From Acinetobacter sp. XH1741 (GTDB lineage Bacteria; Pseudomonadota; Gammaproteobacteria; Pseudomonadales; Moraxellaceae): a stretch of 64,000 nt of DNA. The stretch is taken from the NCBI RefSeq assembly GCF_041021895.1, contig NZ_CP157428.1, forward strand, positions 1,364,001 through 1,428,000, written 5' to 3'. Made by a program: the position numbers and the translations under genes. The number at the start of each line of letters is the position of its first letter. Position 1 is the first letter of the stretch. The notes under the pieces are model-generated. The model had not been told where the DNA came from. It saw only the letters and a program-made list of their open reading frames with translations, and ran no database searches. Positions 47,168 through 56,593 of this stretch are shown piece by piece.

Positions 47168-47603
47168 CGACAACTAAAATCACAACCGCAAATAAAATCA
47201 AGGTTGGCATTTCATTGAAGAAACGCCAGAACTTATGCGATTTGTAGTGAGCATTTCCGATGAGCTTTTTACGATAGTAACCACAAACAAAATGGTAAAC
47301 CACCAATAAAGCCACTAATCCAACTTTGAGGTAAAACCATGTTGCTTGATGATAATGTCGAGTTGCATCACCCCAATCTACAAGGAAATGCGCGGTAATT
47401 AATGTGGCAATCATAGACGGCCACATAATACCTCGATACAACTTACGTTCCATTACCTCAAAGCGTTGATGACTTGCGGCATCGTCACTCATAGCATGAT
47501 AAACATATAGACGTGGTAAGTAGAACAAAGCAGCGAACCAACAAACCACGGCAATAATATGTAATGCTTTTACCCACAAAAAAGCATCAGAAGGTGCATC
47601 CAT
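47151..47603 (-). CDS. hemJ: protoporphyrinogen IX oxidase HemJ
   Basis: Membrane protein (UPF0093/CopD-like fold) of 150 residues with four transmembrane helices that oxidises protoporphyrinogen IX in haem synthesis. WVKALHIIAVVCWFAALFYLP carries the conserved His and Trp of the first helix, and EVMERKLYRGIMWPSM the family Lys-Leu-Tyr. Acinetobacter uses HemJ rather than HemG or HemY. It is 18 bp downstream of fabB in the same direction. Confidence 0.9.
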   Translation of the reverse strand: MDAPSDAFLWVKALHIIAVVCWFAALFYLPRLYVYHAMSDDAASHQRFEVMERKLYRGIMWPSMIATLITAHFLVDWGDATRHYHQATWFYLKVGLVALLVVYHFVCGYYRKKLIGNAHYKSHKFWRFFNEMPTLILFAVVILVVVKPQF

Positions 47604-47621
47604 CGATAATCCTACGTGGGA

Positions 47622-48851
47622 TTATGCATCCCACTTTTTGAAAATAAGGCAAGCGTTCACACCGCCAAAGCCAAAACTGTTACTCATTACAGTATTCAAT
47701 TTTGCATCACGTTTTTCAAGTACGATATCAAAAGGTTTTGCGCCTTCATCAAGCTCAGTTACATTGATGTTTGGTGCGATGAAGTCATTTTGCATCATTA
47801 GAACAGAGTAAATAGCTTCTTGAACACCAGCTGCACCTAAGCTATGACCTGTCATAGATTTAGTTGAACTAAGCGGAGGTACTTTACCTTCACCAAATGC
47901 ACGTTCCATTGCTTTAAGTTCTGTAATGTCACCAGCTGGTGTAGAAGTACCATGTGTATTTACATAGTCAATTTTTTCTACGCCATGCTGCTTAGCTTCT
48001 TCAAGTGCCATCAATACACAGCGTGTAGCACCTTCACCACTTGGAGCAACCATGTCTGCACCGTCACTGTTTGCAGCATAACCGACTACTTCAGCTAAAA
48101 TATTTGCACCACGTGCTTGTGCGTGTTCAAGTGACTCAAGTACTACGAAACCACCACCACCAGCAATTACAAAACCGTCACGGTCTGCTGAATATGGGCG
48201 AGAAGCTGTTTCTGGAGTATCGTTATATTTTGAACAAAGTGCACCCATCGCATCAAACAATAAGCTTTGAGACCAGTGATCTTCTTCACCACCGCCAGCA
48301 AGCATAAGATCTTGTTTGCCAAGTTGAATAAGGTTGTACGCATAACCAATTGCATCTGCAGAAGTTGCGCAAGCACTTGTAATAGTATGAGCAATACCTT
48401 GTAGTTTAAATGCAACACCAACGTTTGCCGTAATGGTGTTTGACATATTACGTGGTACAAAGAATGGGCCGACTTTACGTGCGCCTTTAGTTTCTAATAA
48501 TTCTGTCATTTCAACAACAGATGCAGTTGAACCACCACCTGAACCACCTGCGATACCATAACGTGGGTTACCACCAAGTTGCTCAGGAGTCAGTCCTGCA
48601 TGTTCAACCGCAGCTACAGCAGCATTGTAAGCATACATCGCACATACGCCCATGAAGCGTTTTAATTTACGGTCAATATGATCAAAATCTTGATCGGCAG
48701 CAGCGCTTACATGGCTCTTAAAATTGAGTTCAGCATAAGTTGGGTTAAAACGTGTCCCGGAGATTCCATTTTGAAGTGAGTGAGTAACTGCTTCTAAAGA
48801 GTTACCGATACATGAGTTAATACCCATACCAGTGATTACGACACGTTTCAT
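47622..48851 (-). CDS. fabB: 3-oxoacyl-ACP synthase, FabB-type
   Basis: Condensing enzyme of 409 residues. Catalytic triad Cys in TSACATSADAIGYAYN (about 165), His in NTHGTSTPAGD, and His in MTGHSLGAAG. The ACATSA sequence and the length point to FabB (KAS I), which elongates unsaturated intermediates, rather than FabF. It is followed by hemJ and has no fab neighbours; fabA is absent here. Confidence 0.87.
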   Translation of the reverse strand: MKRVVITGMGINSCIGNSLEAVTHSLQNGISGTRFNPTYAELNFKSHVSAAADQDFDHIDRKLKRFMGVCAMYAYNAAVAAVEHAGLTPEQLGGNPRYGIAGGSGGGSTASVVEMTELLETKGARKVGPFFVPRNMSNTITANVGVAFKLQGIAHTITSACATSADAIGYAYNLIQLGKQDLMLAGGGEEDHWSQSLLFDAMGALCSKYNDTPETASRPYSADRDGFVIAGGGGFVVLESLEHAQARGANILAEVVGYAANSDGADMVAPSGEGATRCVLMALEEAKQHGVEKIDYVNTHGTSTPAGDITELKAMERAFGEGKVPPLSSTKSMTGHSLGAAGVQEAIYSVLMMQNDFIAPNINVTELDEGAKPFDIVLEKRDAKLNTVMSNSFGFGGVNACLIFKKWDA

Positions 48852-49147
48852 CTACAGGTCCCTTTATGGTGATATTTAAAGTCTATGAACATGAACAGCT
48901 ATTAACTAATAGGAGAATGTAGCTGTAAGAACATTAGACATATGTTTTCGTTGCTACCATGATAGCAGAAAGGTTTTTTATTTCTTATGGCAAATCTTTA
49001 TGTCAATTTTGCATTTAAAAAAAATAACCAAATACACAGTATGTTGCATTTAGGGTTAACTAAAATACACACATTCAAGTTGAGATAAATCCACATTCCA
49101 CCTAGTATTTATGTCTAATTAGATAAATTAAAAAATCGAGGTACTGG

Positions 49148-50464
49148 ATGACAAAATTTAATAATAATCAATCTGACAATTTGTTTTCTCAGGTCTTCGG
49201 AGTGGCTAAAAAGCTCAGTTCTACTGGTTTAAACATCTTGCAACAAAACCAAATAGGTGAGGTTAGTAAGTTGGTTGAGCCACTTTCGAGTGGAAAAACA
49301 GTAGAGGGTAATGCTAGAAATAAAAGCCCATTTGAAGTGGAACAGTATGAAAGTCCACAACAAATGCTGCGTGAACATTTGCCTAAAGTTACTCGTCAGG
49401 TGTTTGGCCGTCATTTTAGAAAGGTCAATGGTATTGCTACATTTATTTCACCTGACTGGAATGAAAAAATATCAAGCTACTTATTTGATTGGCTGAATGA
49501 TTTTAGTTCAAAAAGTACACTCACTGAAAAAATTTTAGAAGAAGCAGGGGCTAAAGACTTATTTGAACTGACAAAAGATACAGCACGCTCTCAACGTTTA
49601 AGTCAGGCCCTTATTGAACAGAATAAACTGATTGCGACCATACAAGGTGCGATTACTGGTGTATCTGGTATGGCAGGTGCAGCGATCGATATCCCTGTAT
49701 CTTTAGTCCTAGTTCTAAGAACAATTTATCAAACAGGGCGATCACACGGCTTTGATTTAACCGAAGCAACTGATCAAGATGTGGTTGAATTTATTTTTAA
49801 AGAAGTTGATATCAGCTTAATTGCAGAAAAGCAGACAGTGCTTTTGGCGTTAAAAGCTTTACGTAATATGCTGGAAACTCAAGATGTTCAACAATTTCAG
49901 CAAGTACTAGGTTCTTCAAATGATATTGAAACCTTGAAAAGCTGGTTAGTTGATGAAAATGGCGAGTTTAAATGGAACTGGCTAAATAAAGTTCCACAGC
50001 TTGCCTCTGTTGGAAAGTTTACGCCGGCAGTAGGGGCAGTTCTTAGTGCTGTTTATAGTTGGAAGTTACAAGAAGATGTTGGCCATAAGGCTCAAGCTAT
50101 TTTTGGGGCTGCACGACATTATTTAAATGAGCACCCAAGTGAGCATTTATCTCCTCTTCAAGCCTATTATGCTGCTGTGACTTTAATTCAGAAGGCGAGT
50201 CCTCGTCTTTTAAATGTAGGTGAAAATGGTAGTGTTCATGCAGCTCAGCATCACAAAATTGAAAATCATGACGTCATTTCAAAAGTGTCGGTTGTTGTTA
50301 AGCCAGCTACCTCTAAAAAGAATGAAGAAAAAGTTCAAGAAAATGTTCATCAAGGAATTGAACAGCTTGCCGAAAAACACGTGGTTGAGCATGAACATAG
50401 TGAACAAAAGCCAGCATTAGAAATTGAAAATGATGATGCTGTAGAAGATCAGAAGTACTCTTAA
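49148..50464 (+). CDS. EcsC family protein
   Basis: 438 residues. The central part (about 100-340) contains the EcsC-like segment GAITGVSGMAGAAIDIPVSL with a hydrophobic helix, followed by LVLRTIYQTGRSHGF. The last 70 residues are charged and low-complexity, rich in Glu, Lys and Val. EcsC-family proteins are common but mostly uncharacterised. The gene is alone between fabB and the str operon. The 296-bp upstream gap shows only an ACAGCT/AGCTGT inverted repeat. Confidence 0.8.
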   Translation: MTKFNNNQSDNLFSQVFGVAKKLSSTGLNILQQNQIGEVSKLVEPLSSGKTVEGNARNKSPFEVEQYESPQQMLREHLPKVTRQVFGRHFRKVNGIATFISPDWNEKISSYLFDWLNDFSSKSTLTEKILEEAGAKDLFELTKDTARSQRLSQALIEQNKLIATIQGAITGVSGMAGAAIDIPVSLVLVLRTIYQTGRSHGFDLTEATDQDVVEFIFKEVDISLIAEKQTVLLALKALRNMLETQDVQQFQQVLGSSNDIETLKSWLVDENGEFKWNWLNKVPQLASVGKFTPAVGAVLSAVYSWKLQEDVGHKAQAIFGAARHYLNEHPSEHLSPLQAYYAAVTLIQKASPRLLNVGENGSVHAAQHHKIENHDVISKVSVVVKPATSKKNEEKVQENVHQGIEQLAEKHVVEHEHSEQKPALEIENDDAVEDQKYS

Positions 50465-50573
50465 CAATACAATTACAAAGAGTTGGTTTGAAAACTAAAT
50501 TTCATCCCTATTTAAATTTGTAACTCACCCTGTCAAACATTGATATGGTCAACATTTGGTGATTATTGCCATG

Positions 50574-50602
50574 TTGACCATTTTTGCATCTTAGCTTACA
50601 AT
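50574..50602 (+). promoter_or_regulatory. promoter of the str operon
   Basis: TTGACC and TACAAT separated by 17 bp. The expected transcription start lies around 50609, immediately before the hairpin described next. Confidence 0.8.
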
Positions 50603-50609
50603 TATGTGC

Positions 50610-50644
50610 CCTTAAAAAGAGGTGTTTTCTTTTTAAGGTTTTTT
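50610..50644 (+). promoter_or_regulatory. leader hairpin of rpsL, terminator-like
   Basis: CCTTAAAAAGA (50610-50620) pairs perfectly with TCTTTTTAAGG (50628-50638), loop GGTGTTT, followed by six T. It begins at or next to the predicted mRNA 5' end and stops about 10 nt before the rpsL ribosome-binding site. It may protect the 5' end or act as an attenuator. Confidence 0.6.
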
Positions 50645-50664
50645 AATAACGGGAGAATTGCCAT

Positions 50665-51039
50665 ATGGCAACAACGAATCAGTTGATCCGTAAGGGTCGT
50701 ACGACTTTGGTTGAAAAATCCAAAGTTCCTGCGTTGAAGGCTTGTCCACAACGTCGTGGTGTTTGTACACGTGTTTATACAACTACACCTAAAAAACCTA
50801 ACTCAGCTATGCGTAAGGTTTGCCGTGTTCGCTTAACTTCAGGTTTTGAAGTATCTAGCTACATCGGTGGTGAAGGTCATAACCTACAAGAGCACAGTGT
50901 TGTTCTTATCCGTGGTGGTCGTGTTAAAGACTTACCAGGTGTACGTTACCATACCGTTCGTGGTTCATTAGACTGTGCTGGTGTTAAAGATCGTAATCAA
51001 TCACGTTCTAAATACGGTACTAAGCGTCCTAAGAAGTAA
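50665..51039 (+). CDS. rpsL: 30S ribosomal protein S12
   Basis: Decoding-centre protein of 124 residues. The [17 protein letters not shown] loop and [13 protein letters not shown] are standard. Lys43 and Lys88, whose substitution gives streptomycin resistance, are wild type. GGGAGAATTGCC precedes the start. First gene of rpsL-rpsG-fusA-tuf. Confidence 0.98.
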   Translation: MATTNQLIRKGRTTLVEKSKVPALKACPQRRGVCTRVYTTTPKKPNSAMRKVCRVRLTSGFEVSSYIGGEGHNLQEHSVVLIRGGRVKDLPGVRYHTVRGSLDCAGVKDRNQSRSKYGTKRPKK

Positions 51040-51199
51040 TTCTAGGAAACTAGTCGAATAAGCCCTTTAGCGTTTCGCTTGTTTGAATTCTTCATAGATT
51101 TGTAATTCAAGCGACGTATAGTAAGGCCAGCGTCGTGTACATGACACTTGTACAAACTGCTGGATTATCCTGAAGTGTCATATAATTAGGTGTATTAAA
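51040..51199 (+). other. structured rpsL-rpsG spacer, candidate S7 target
   Basis: 160 nt with two potential hairpins: TCGCTT/AAGCGA-based (51075-51115) and CCAGC/GCTGG enclosing TGTAC repeats (about 51127-51167). In E. coli S7 represses its operon by binding the S12-S7 spacer; this longer spacer could serve the same end. Confidence 0.4.
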
Positions 51200-51670
51200 A
51201 TGCCAAGACGTCGCGTAGTCGCTGCTCGTGAGATCCTTCCAGATCCAAAATTTAGCAGCCAAACAATCGCTAAATTCATGAACCACGTAATGCAAGATGG
51301 TAAAAAATCGATTGCAGAAAGTATCGTTTACGGTGCTTTAGAACGCGTTCAAGAAAAAAATAAAGTAGACCCAGTTGAATTTTTCGAGACTACTCTTGAA
51401 AAAGTTCGTCCTATGGTTGAAGTAAAAGCACGCCGTGTTGGTGGTGCTACTTATCAAGTACCTATGGAAGTGCGCCCATCCCGTCGTACTGCCTTAGCTA
51501 TGCGTTGGTTAGTAGATGCTGCTGCTAAGCGTTCTGAAAAAACGATGGCTTTACGTCTTGCTGGTGAGTTGCTTGATGCAGCTGAAGGTAAAGGTGCAGC
51601 AATCAAAAAACGTGAAGATGTGCACCGTATGGCTGAAGCTAACAAAGCCTTCTCTCACTACCGTTTCTAA
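51200..51670 (+). CDS. rpsG: 30S ribosomal protein S7
   Basis: Primary 16S rRNA-binding protein and assembly nucleator of the 30S head. It begins [16 protein letters not shown] and has [21 protein letters not shown]. 156 residues, as in most bacteria (E. coli K-12 has an extended tail). Start is preceded by AGGTGTATTAAA. Confidence 0.98.
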
Positions 51671-51704
51671 GCGGATAAAACAGGCCTTAATCAGGAGAAT
51701 ATTC

Positions 51705-51767
51705 ATGCGCACAGCAGCTCGATTCAACATTGCTCTCTATCAAAGTGGGGGCTTTGCAGGTATTTAA
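51705..51767 (+). CDS. candidate 20-residue leader peptide before fusA
   Basis: ATG at 51705 is preceded by AGGAG with a 7-nt gap, the best ribosome-binding site in the gap between rpsG and fusA. The frame encodes MRTAARFNIALYQSGGFAGI and stops at 51767, followed by a GCGCATCAAT/ATTGGTGCG hairpin (about 51789-51810). It may be a regulatory upstream frame or chance. No family match is known to me. Confidence 0.4.
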   Translation: MRTAARFNIALYQSGGFAGI

Positions 51768-51847
51768 GTTGCCTGTTTGGATATTCGCGCGCATCAATTT
51801 AATTGGTGCGTCCTGTTTTAAATATAACATTTAGGAATGTAGACATC

Positions 51848-53986
51848 ATGGCTCGCCAAACCCCAATTACTCGTTACCGTAACATCGGTATTTCTGCGCA
51901 CATTGACGCAGGTAAAACAACTACAACTGAACGTATTTTGTTCTACACAGGTGTATCTCACAAAATTGGTGAAGTACACGACGGTGCAGCAACAATGGAC
52001 TGGATGGAACAAGAGCAAGAGCGTGGTATTACAATTACCTCTGCTGCTACAACTTGTTTCTGGTCTGGTATGGCTAACCAATTCGACCAACACCGTATCA
52101 ACGTAATTGATACACCGGGACACGTAGACTTCACAATCGAAGTTGAACGTTCTATGCGTGTTCTTGACGGTGCGTGCATGGTTTACTGTGCGGTAGGTGG
52201 TGTACAGCCTCAGTCTGAAACTGTATGGCGTCAAGCTAACAAATATAAAGTGCCTCGTTTAGCATTCGTGAACAAGATGGACCGTACTGGTGCAAACTTC
52301 TTCCGTGCTGTTGAGCAAGTTAAAACTCGTTTAGGCGGTAATCCTGTTCCTATCGTTGTGCCAATCGGTGCAGAAGATACGTTCCAGGGTGTTGTTGACC
52401 TTATCGAAATGAAAGCGATTATCTGGGATGAAGCATCTCAAGGTATGAAGTTTGAATATGGCGATATTCCAGCTGACTTAGTTGAAACTTCTCAAGAGTG
52501 GCGTACTAAGATGGTTGAAGCAGCTGCTGAAGCTTCTGAAGAATTAATGGACAAGTACCTAGAAGAAGGTGATCTTTCTAAAGAAGACATCATCGCTGGT
52601 TTACGTGCTCGTACATTAGCTTCTGAAATCCAAGTAATGCTTTGTGGTTCTGCATTCAAAAACAAAGGTGTTCAACGTATGTTGGATGCTGTAATTGAAT
52701 TCTTACCATCACCTACTGAAGTTAAAGCGATCGAAGGTATCCTTGACGACAAAGATGAAACTAAAGCATCTCGTGAAGCATCTGACGAAGCTCCGTTCTC
52801 TGCACTTGCGTTCAAAATCATGAACGATAAGTTCGTAGGTAACTTAACATTCGTACGTGTTTATTCTGGTGTTCTTAAACAAGGTGATCCGGTTTATAAC
52901 CCAGTTAAATCTAAGCGTGAACGTATCGGTCGTATCGTGCAAATGCACGCGAACGAACGTCAAGATCTTGATGAAATCCGTGCAGGTGATATCGCAGCGT
53001 GTGTAGGTCTTAAAGACGTTACAACTGGTGATACATTATGTGATGAGAAAAACATCATTACACTTGAGCGTATGGAATTCCCAGAGCCAGTAATTTCATT
53101 GGCTGTTGAACCAAAAACTAAAGCTGACCAAGAAAAAATGTCTATCGCTTTAGGTCGTTTGGCTAAAGAAGATCCATCGTTCCGTGTTCGTACAGACGAA
53201 GAATCTGGTCAAACAATTATTGCTGGTATGGGTGAGCTTCACCTTGACATCATCGTTGACCGTATGAAGCGTGAATTCGGTGTTGAAGCAAATATTGGTA
53301 AACCAATGGTTGCTTACCGTGAAACGATCAAAAAGTCTGTTGAACAAGAAGGTAAGTTCGTACGTCAAACAGGTGGTAAAGGTAAATTCGGTCATGTATA
53401 TGTTCGTTTAGAGCCACTTGATGTTGAAGAAGCTGGTAAAGAATACCAATTCGCTGAAGAAGTTGTTGGTGGTGTAGTACCTAAAGAATTCTTTGGCGCG
53501 GTTGACAAAGGTATTCAAGAACGTATGAAGAATGGTGTATTAGCTGGTTACCCTGTTGTTGGTATTAAAGCTACATTATTCGACGGTTCTTACCATGACG
53601 TCGACTCTGACGAATTATCGTTCAAAATGGCAGGTTCTTATGCCTTCCGTGATGGTTTCATGAAAGCGGATCCTATCCTTCTTGAACCTATCATGAAAGT
53701 TGAAGTAGAAACTCCAGAAGACTACATGGGCGATATCATGGGTGACTTAAACCGTCGTCGTGGTATGGTTCAAGGTATGGACGATCTTCCTGGTGGAACA
53801 AAAGCAATTAAAGCAGAAGTTCCTCTTGCTGAGATGTTTGGTTACGCGACTCAAATGCGTTCTATGTCTCAAGGTCGTGCGACTTACTCAATGGAATTTG
53901 CTAAATATGCTGAAACTCCACGTAACGTGGCTGAAGGCATCATCGCTAAATTCCAAGCTGGCGGTAAAAAAGGTGACGACGAGTAA
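51848..53986 (+). CDS. fusA: elongation factor G
   Basis: Translocase GTPase of 712 residues. G1 is [15 protein letters not shown]3 DTPGHVDF, G4 NKMDR. The five-domain length is normal. The start [14 protein letters not shown] at 51848 follows TAGGAATG; an upstream in-frame GTG at 51803 adds 15 residues with no homology. The 181-bp spacer from rpsG is large for this operon. Confidence 0.97.
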   Translation: MARQTPITRYRNIGISAHIDAGKTTTTERILFYTGVSHKIGEVHDGAATMDWMEQEQERGITITSAATTCFWSGMANQFDQHRINVIDTPGHVDFTIEVERSMRVLDGACMVYCAVGGVQPQSETVWRQANKYKVPRLAFVNKMDRTGANFFRAVEQVKTRLGGNPVPIVVPIGAEDTFQGVVDLIEMKAIIWDEASQGMKFEYGDIPADLVETSQEWRTKMVEAAAEASEELMDKYLEEGDLSKEDIIAGLRARTLASEIQVMLCGSAFKNKGVQRMLDAVIEFLPSPTEVKAIEGILDDKDETKASREASDEAPFSALAFKIMNDKFVGNLTFVRVYSGVLKQGDPVYNPVKSKRERIGRIVQMHANERQDLDEIRAGDIAACVGLKDVTTGDTLCDEKNIITLERMEFPEPVISLAVEPKTKADQEKMSIALGRLAKEDPSFRVRTDEESGQTIIAGMGELHLDIIVDRMKREFGVEANIGKPMVAYRETIKKSVEQEGKFVRQTGGKGKFGHVYVRLEPLDVEEAGKEYQFAEEVVGGVVPKEFFGAVDKGIQERMKNGVLAGYPVVGIKATLFDGSYHDVDSDELSFKMAGSYAFRDGFMKADPILLEPIMKVEVETPEDYMGDIMGDLNRRRGMVQGMDDLPGGTKAIKAEVPLAEMFGYATQMRSMSQGRATYSMEFAKYAETPRNVAEGIIAKFQAGGKKGDDE

Positions 53987-54080
53987 TCTTTCGATTACTA
54001 TAAGCCCTAACTAAATCTTAGTTGAAAACCAAGTGCTCATGGGGTGACCCTCCATGAGTAGTTAATAAAGGAAGATCATC

Positions 54081-55271
54081 ATGGCTAAAGCCAAGTTTGA
54101 ACGTAATAAACCACACGTAAACGTGGGTACAATCGGTCACGTTGACCATGGTAAAACAACTTTAACTGCTGCGATTGCAACTATTTGTGCAAAAACTTAC
54201 GGCGGTGAAGCGAAAGATTACTCACAAATCGACTCAGCACCTGAAGAAAAAGCACGTGGTATTACAATTAATACTTCACACGTAGAATACGATTCTCCAA
54301 TTCGTCACTACGCACACGTTGACTGCCCGGGCCACGCCGATTACGTTAAAAACATGATCACTGGTGCTGCTCAGATGGACGGCGCGATCCTTGTATGTGC
54401 TGCGACTGATGGTCCAATGCCACAAACTCGTGAACACATCCTTCTTTCTCGTCAGGTTGGTGTACCTTACATCATCGTATTCTTAAACAAATGCGACCTT
54501 GTTGACGACGAAGAATTACTTGAATTAGTAGAAATGGAAGTTCGTGAACTTCTTTCTACTTATGACTTCCCAGGTGATGACACTCCAGTAATCCGTGGTT
54601 CAGCTCTTGCTGCTCTTAACGGTGATGCAGGTCCTTACGGTGAAGAATCAGTTCTTGCACTTGTAGCAGCACTTGACTCTTACATCCCAGAACCAGAACG
54701 TGCTATCGACAAAGCATTCTTAATGCCAATCGAAGACGTATTCTCAATTTCTGGTCGTGGTACTGTAGTAACAGGCCGTGTAGAATCAGGTATTGTTAAA
54801 GTTGGTGAAGAAGTAGAGATCGTTGGTATTAAAGATACAGTTAAAACAACTGTAACTGGCGTAGAAATGTTCCGTAAACTTCTTGACGAAGGCCGTGCTG
54901 GCGAGAACTGTGGTGTATTACTTCGTGGTACTAAGCGTGAAGATGTACAACGTGGTCAAGTACTTGCAAAACCAGGTACAATCAAGCCGCACACTAAATT
55001 CGACGCAGAAGTATACGTACTTTCTAAAGAAGAAGGTGGTCGTCACACTCCATTCTTAAATGGTTACCGTCCACAGTTCTACTTCCGTACAACTGACGTA
55101 ACTGGTGCAATCCAGTTGAAAGAAGGCGTTGAAATGGTTATGCCAGGTGACAACGTTGAAATGTCAGTAGAATTAATCCACCCGATCGCAATGGACCCAG
55201 GTCTACGTTTTGCGATCCGTGAAGGTGGTCGTACTGTAGGTGCTGGTGTTGTTGCTAAAGTAACTGCATAA
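54081..55271 (+). CDS. tuf: elongation factor Tu
   Basis: GTPase that delivers aminoacyl-tRNA, 396 residues. G1 is [12 protein letters not shown]3 DCPGHADY, G4 NKCD. The gene has the strongly biased codon use of a highly expressed gene. AAAGGAAG precedes the ATG. Two hairpins (AACTAA/TTAGTT near 54009; CTCATGG/CCATGAG near 54035-54058) lie in the spacer from fusA. Most gamma-proteobacteria carry a second tuf copy elsewhere. Confidence 0.98.
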   Translation: MAKAKFERNKPHVNVGTIGHVDHGKTTLTAAIATICAKTYGGEAKDYSQIDSAPEEKARGITINTSHVEYDSPIRHYAHVDCPGHADYVKNMITGAAQMDGAILVCAATDGPMPQTREHILLSRQVGVPYIIVFLNKCDLVDDEELLELVEMEVRELLSTYDFPGDDTPVIRGSALAALNGDAGPYGEESVLALVAALDSYIPEPERAIDKAFLMPIEDVFSISGRGTVVTGRVESGIVKVGEEVEIVGIKDTVKTTVTGVEMFRKLLDEGRAGENCGVLLRGTKREDVQRGQVLAKPGTIKPHTKFDAEVYVLSKEEGGRHTPFLNGYRPQFYFRTTDVTGAIQLKEGVEMVMPGDNVEMSVELIHPIAMDPGLRFAIREGGRTVGAGVVAKVTA

Positions 55272-55289
55272 TCACTTTTCAGTGAAAAG

Positions 55290-55316
55290 AGCGCTCCTTT
55301 TGGGGCGCTTTTTTTA
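55290..55316 (+). terminator. terminator of the str operon
   Basis: AGCGCTCC/GGGGCGCT stem, TTTT loop, seven T. Confidence 0.92.
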
Positions 55317-55441
55317 TGTTTAATTGTTAGACAAATCATTTTAAAGCTGGCCTTAACTGATACTTCACTGTCCCTATTTGCACTTAAGCCTTTTGATTAA
55401 GTTTGTATGATAAGAATCAAGAAAATGAACAATAAAGTTTA

Positions 55442-55457
55442 AGTAACTCAGGTTACT
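55442..55457 (+). promoter_or_regulatory. hairpin before the ribosome-binding site, first PF10118 gene
   Basis: AGTAAC/GTTACT with loop TCAG, a few nt before AAGGAG. The second paralogue has a different-sequence hairpin in the same position. A TATGAT -10-like element lies upstream in both. Confidence 0.5.
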
Positions 55458-55474
55458 GGCAAGGAGCTTTCACT

Positions 55475-56356
55475 ATGAACGCTAAAGTAAATATCACGAA
55501 TCGTGCAGGTGCAAGCTTTCCTGTACGTCGTATGAACTTCGATTTTAATGATGTACCAGAATACTGGATGAATGGCTCTGCTGGACTCACACATTTTATG
55601 ACAGCATTGTCAGCTCTATTTCCTGCTGGTGAGAAGTTTTTTATTGATAGTGTACGTGCGGTACGTTATCACCCAGCAATTAAAGACAATGAAGAGCTAC
55701 AAAAAGAAATTAGCGCGTTCATTGGTCAAGAGGCGATGCATACACAAGAGCATGTAAATTTTAATGCTTCTGCACAAAAGTTTGGTCATGATGTCGATGC
55801 GCTGGAAAAATTTACCGATACTGCTATTCAGACTGCGCGTAAAACTTTTGCAAAGATCGTAAAACCATTTGGTATGACGCAAGAGATGGTAGATTTAACT
55901 GCGACTACGGCTCTTGAGCATTTTACTGCAACGATTGCATCTCAGCTTTTAGTTAATACCCATATTCAAGAGCTTATGACAGATCAGACTATGTCAACCA
56001 TGTGGTATTGGCATGCAATTGAAGAAAATGAACATAAAGCTGTTGCATTCGATGTTTATGAAGGTGTGTTTGGAAAGGGCGTAAAAGCTTATGCTTTACG
56101 TACAAGTTCGCTTGTATTTGCGATGGCACTTATTTTTGCTATTCAGTCTTCATTTGTACTGCGTCTATTAAAGCAAGACAATAAATTAAACTTAGATGAG
56201 TTGTCTGTCATTTACAAATATGGTTATAGCCCATCCAAAGGTATTATCACGGGTATGGCTAAAGAAATGTTGGCCTATTTTAAACCAGGCTTTCATCCAA
56301 ATCATTTAGATACTGATGGTTTATTAAAAACATGGAAAGCTAAACTTGGTCTTTAA
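55475..56356 (+). CDS. predicted metal-dependent hydrolase (PF10118-like), paralogue 1
   Basis: 293 residues, starting MNAKVNITNRAGASFPVRRM. Conserved Glu/His patterns GQEAMHTQEHVNF (about 87), TALEHFTATIASQ (about 147) and HAIEENEHKAVAFDVY (about 182) look like ligands of a di-metal, ferritin-like helical site. A hydrophobic stretch (LVFAMALIFAIQSSFVL) follows near residue 215. Family proteins are called metal-dependent hydrolases, but the reaction is not established. The next gene is a close paralogue. Confidence 0.85.
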   Translation: MNAKVNITNRAGASFPVRRMNFDFNDVPEYWMNGSAGLTHFMTALSALFPAGEKFFIDSVRAVRYHPAIKDNEELQKEISAFIGQEAMHTQEHVNFNASAQKFGHDVDALEKFTDTAIQTARKTFAKIVKPFGMTQEMVDLTATTALEHFTATIASQLLVNTHIQELMTDQTMSTMWYWHAIEENEHKAVAFDVYEGVFGKGVKAYALRTSSLVFAMALIFAIQSSFVLRLLKQDNKLNLDELSVIYKYGYSPSKGIITGMAKEMLAYFKPGFHPNHLDTDGLLKTWKAKLGL

Positions 56357-56374
56357 TCCAAACCGAAGTTAAAA

Positions 56375-56396
56375 GGGCTGCAAATAGCCCTTTTTT
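56375..56396 (+). terminator. terminator between the PF10118 paralogues
   Basis: GGGCT/AGCCC stem, six-base loop, six T. Confidence 0.85.
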
Positions 56397-56559
56397 ATTG
56401 CCGGAAGTTGCTTCTCTTTTGGGGAAAAGAGGGTTATTAATTTTGCTCTAAAATAAGGCTATTTATGACCTCATCTGATAATTTGCTGTCCTCATCTGCA
56501 CTTAAATAGCACTTTTAAAAGCGTATGATTATAAATATTAAGAAAATATATAAGGATAT

Positions 56560-56580
56560 AAGTGAATTGTAGATTCACTT
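56560..56580 (+). promoter_or_regulatory. hairpin before the ribosome-binding site, second PF10118 gene
   Basis: AAGTGAAT/ATTCACTT, loop TGTAG, followed by AAAGGAG. It occupies the position of the hairpin at 55442 but with different bases that still pair. Confidence 0.55.
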
Positions 56581-56593
56581 AAAGGAGTCTGAC

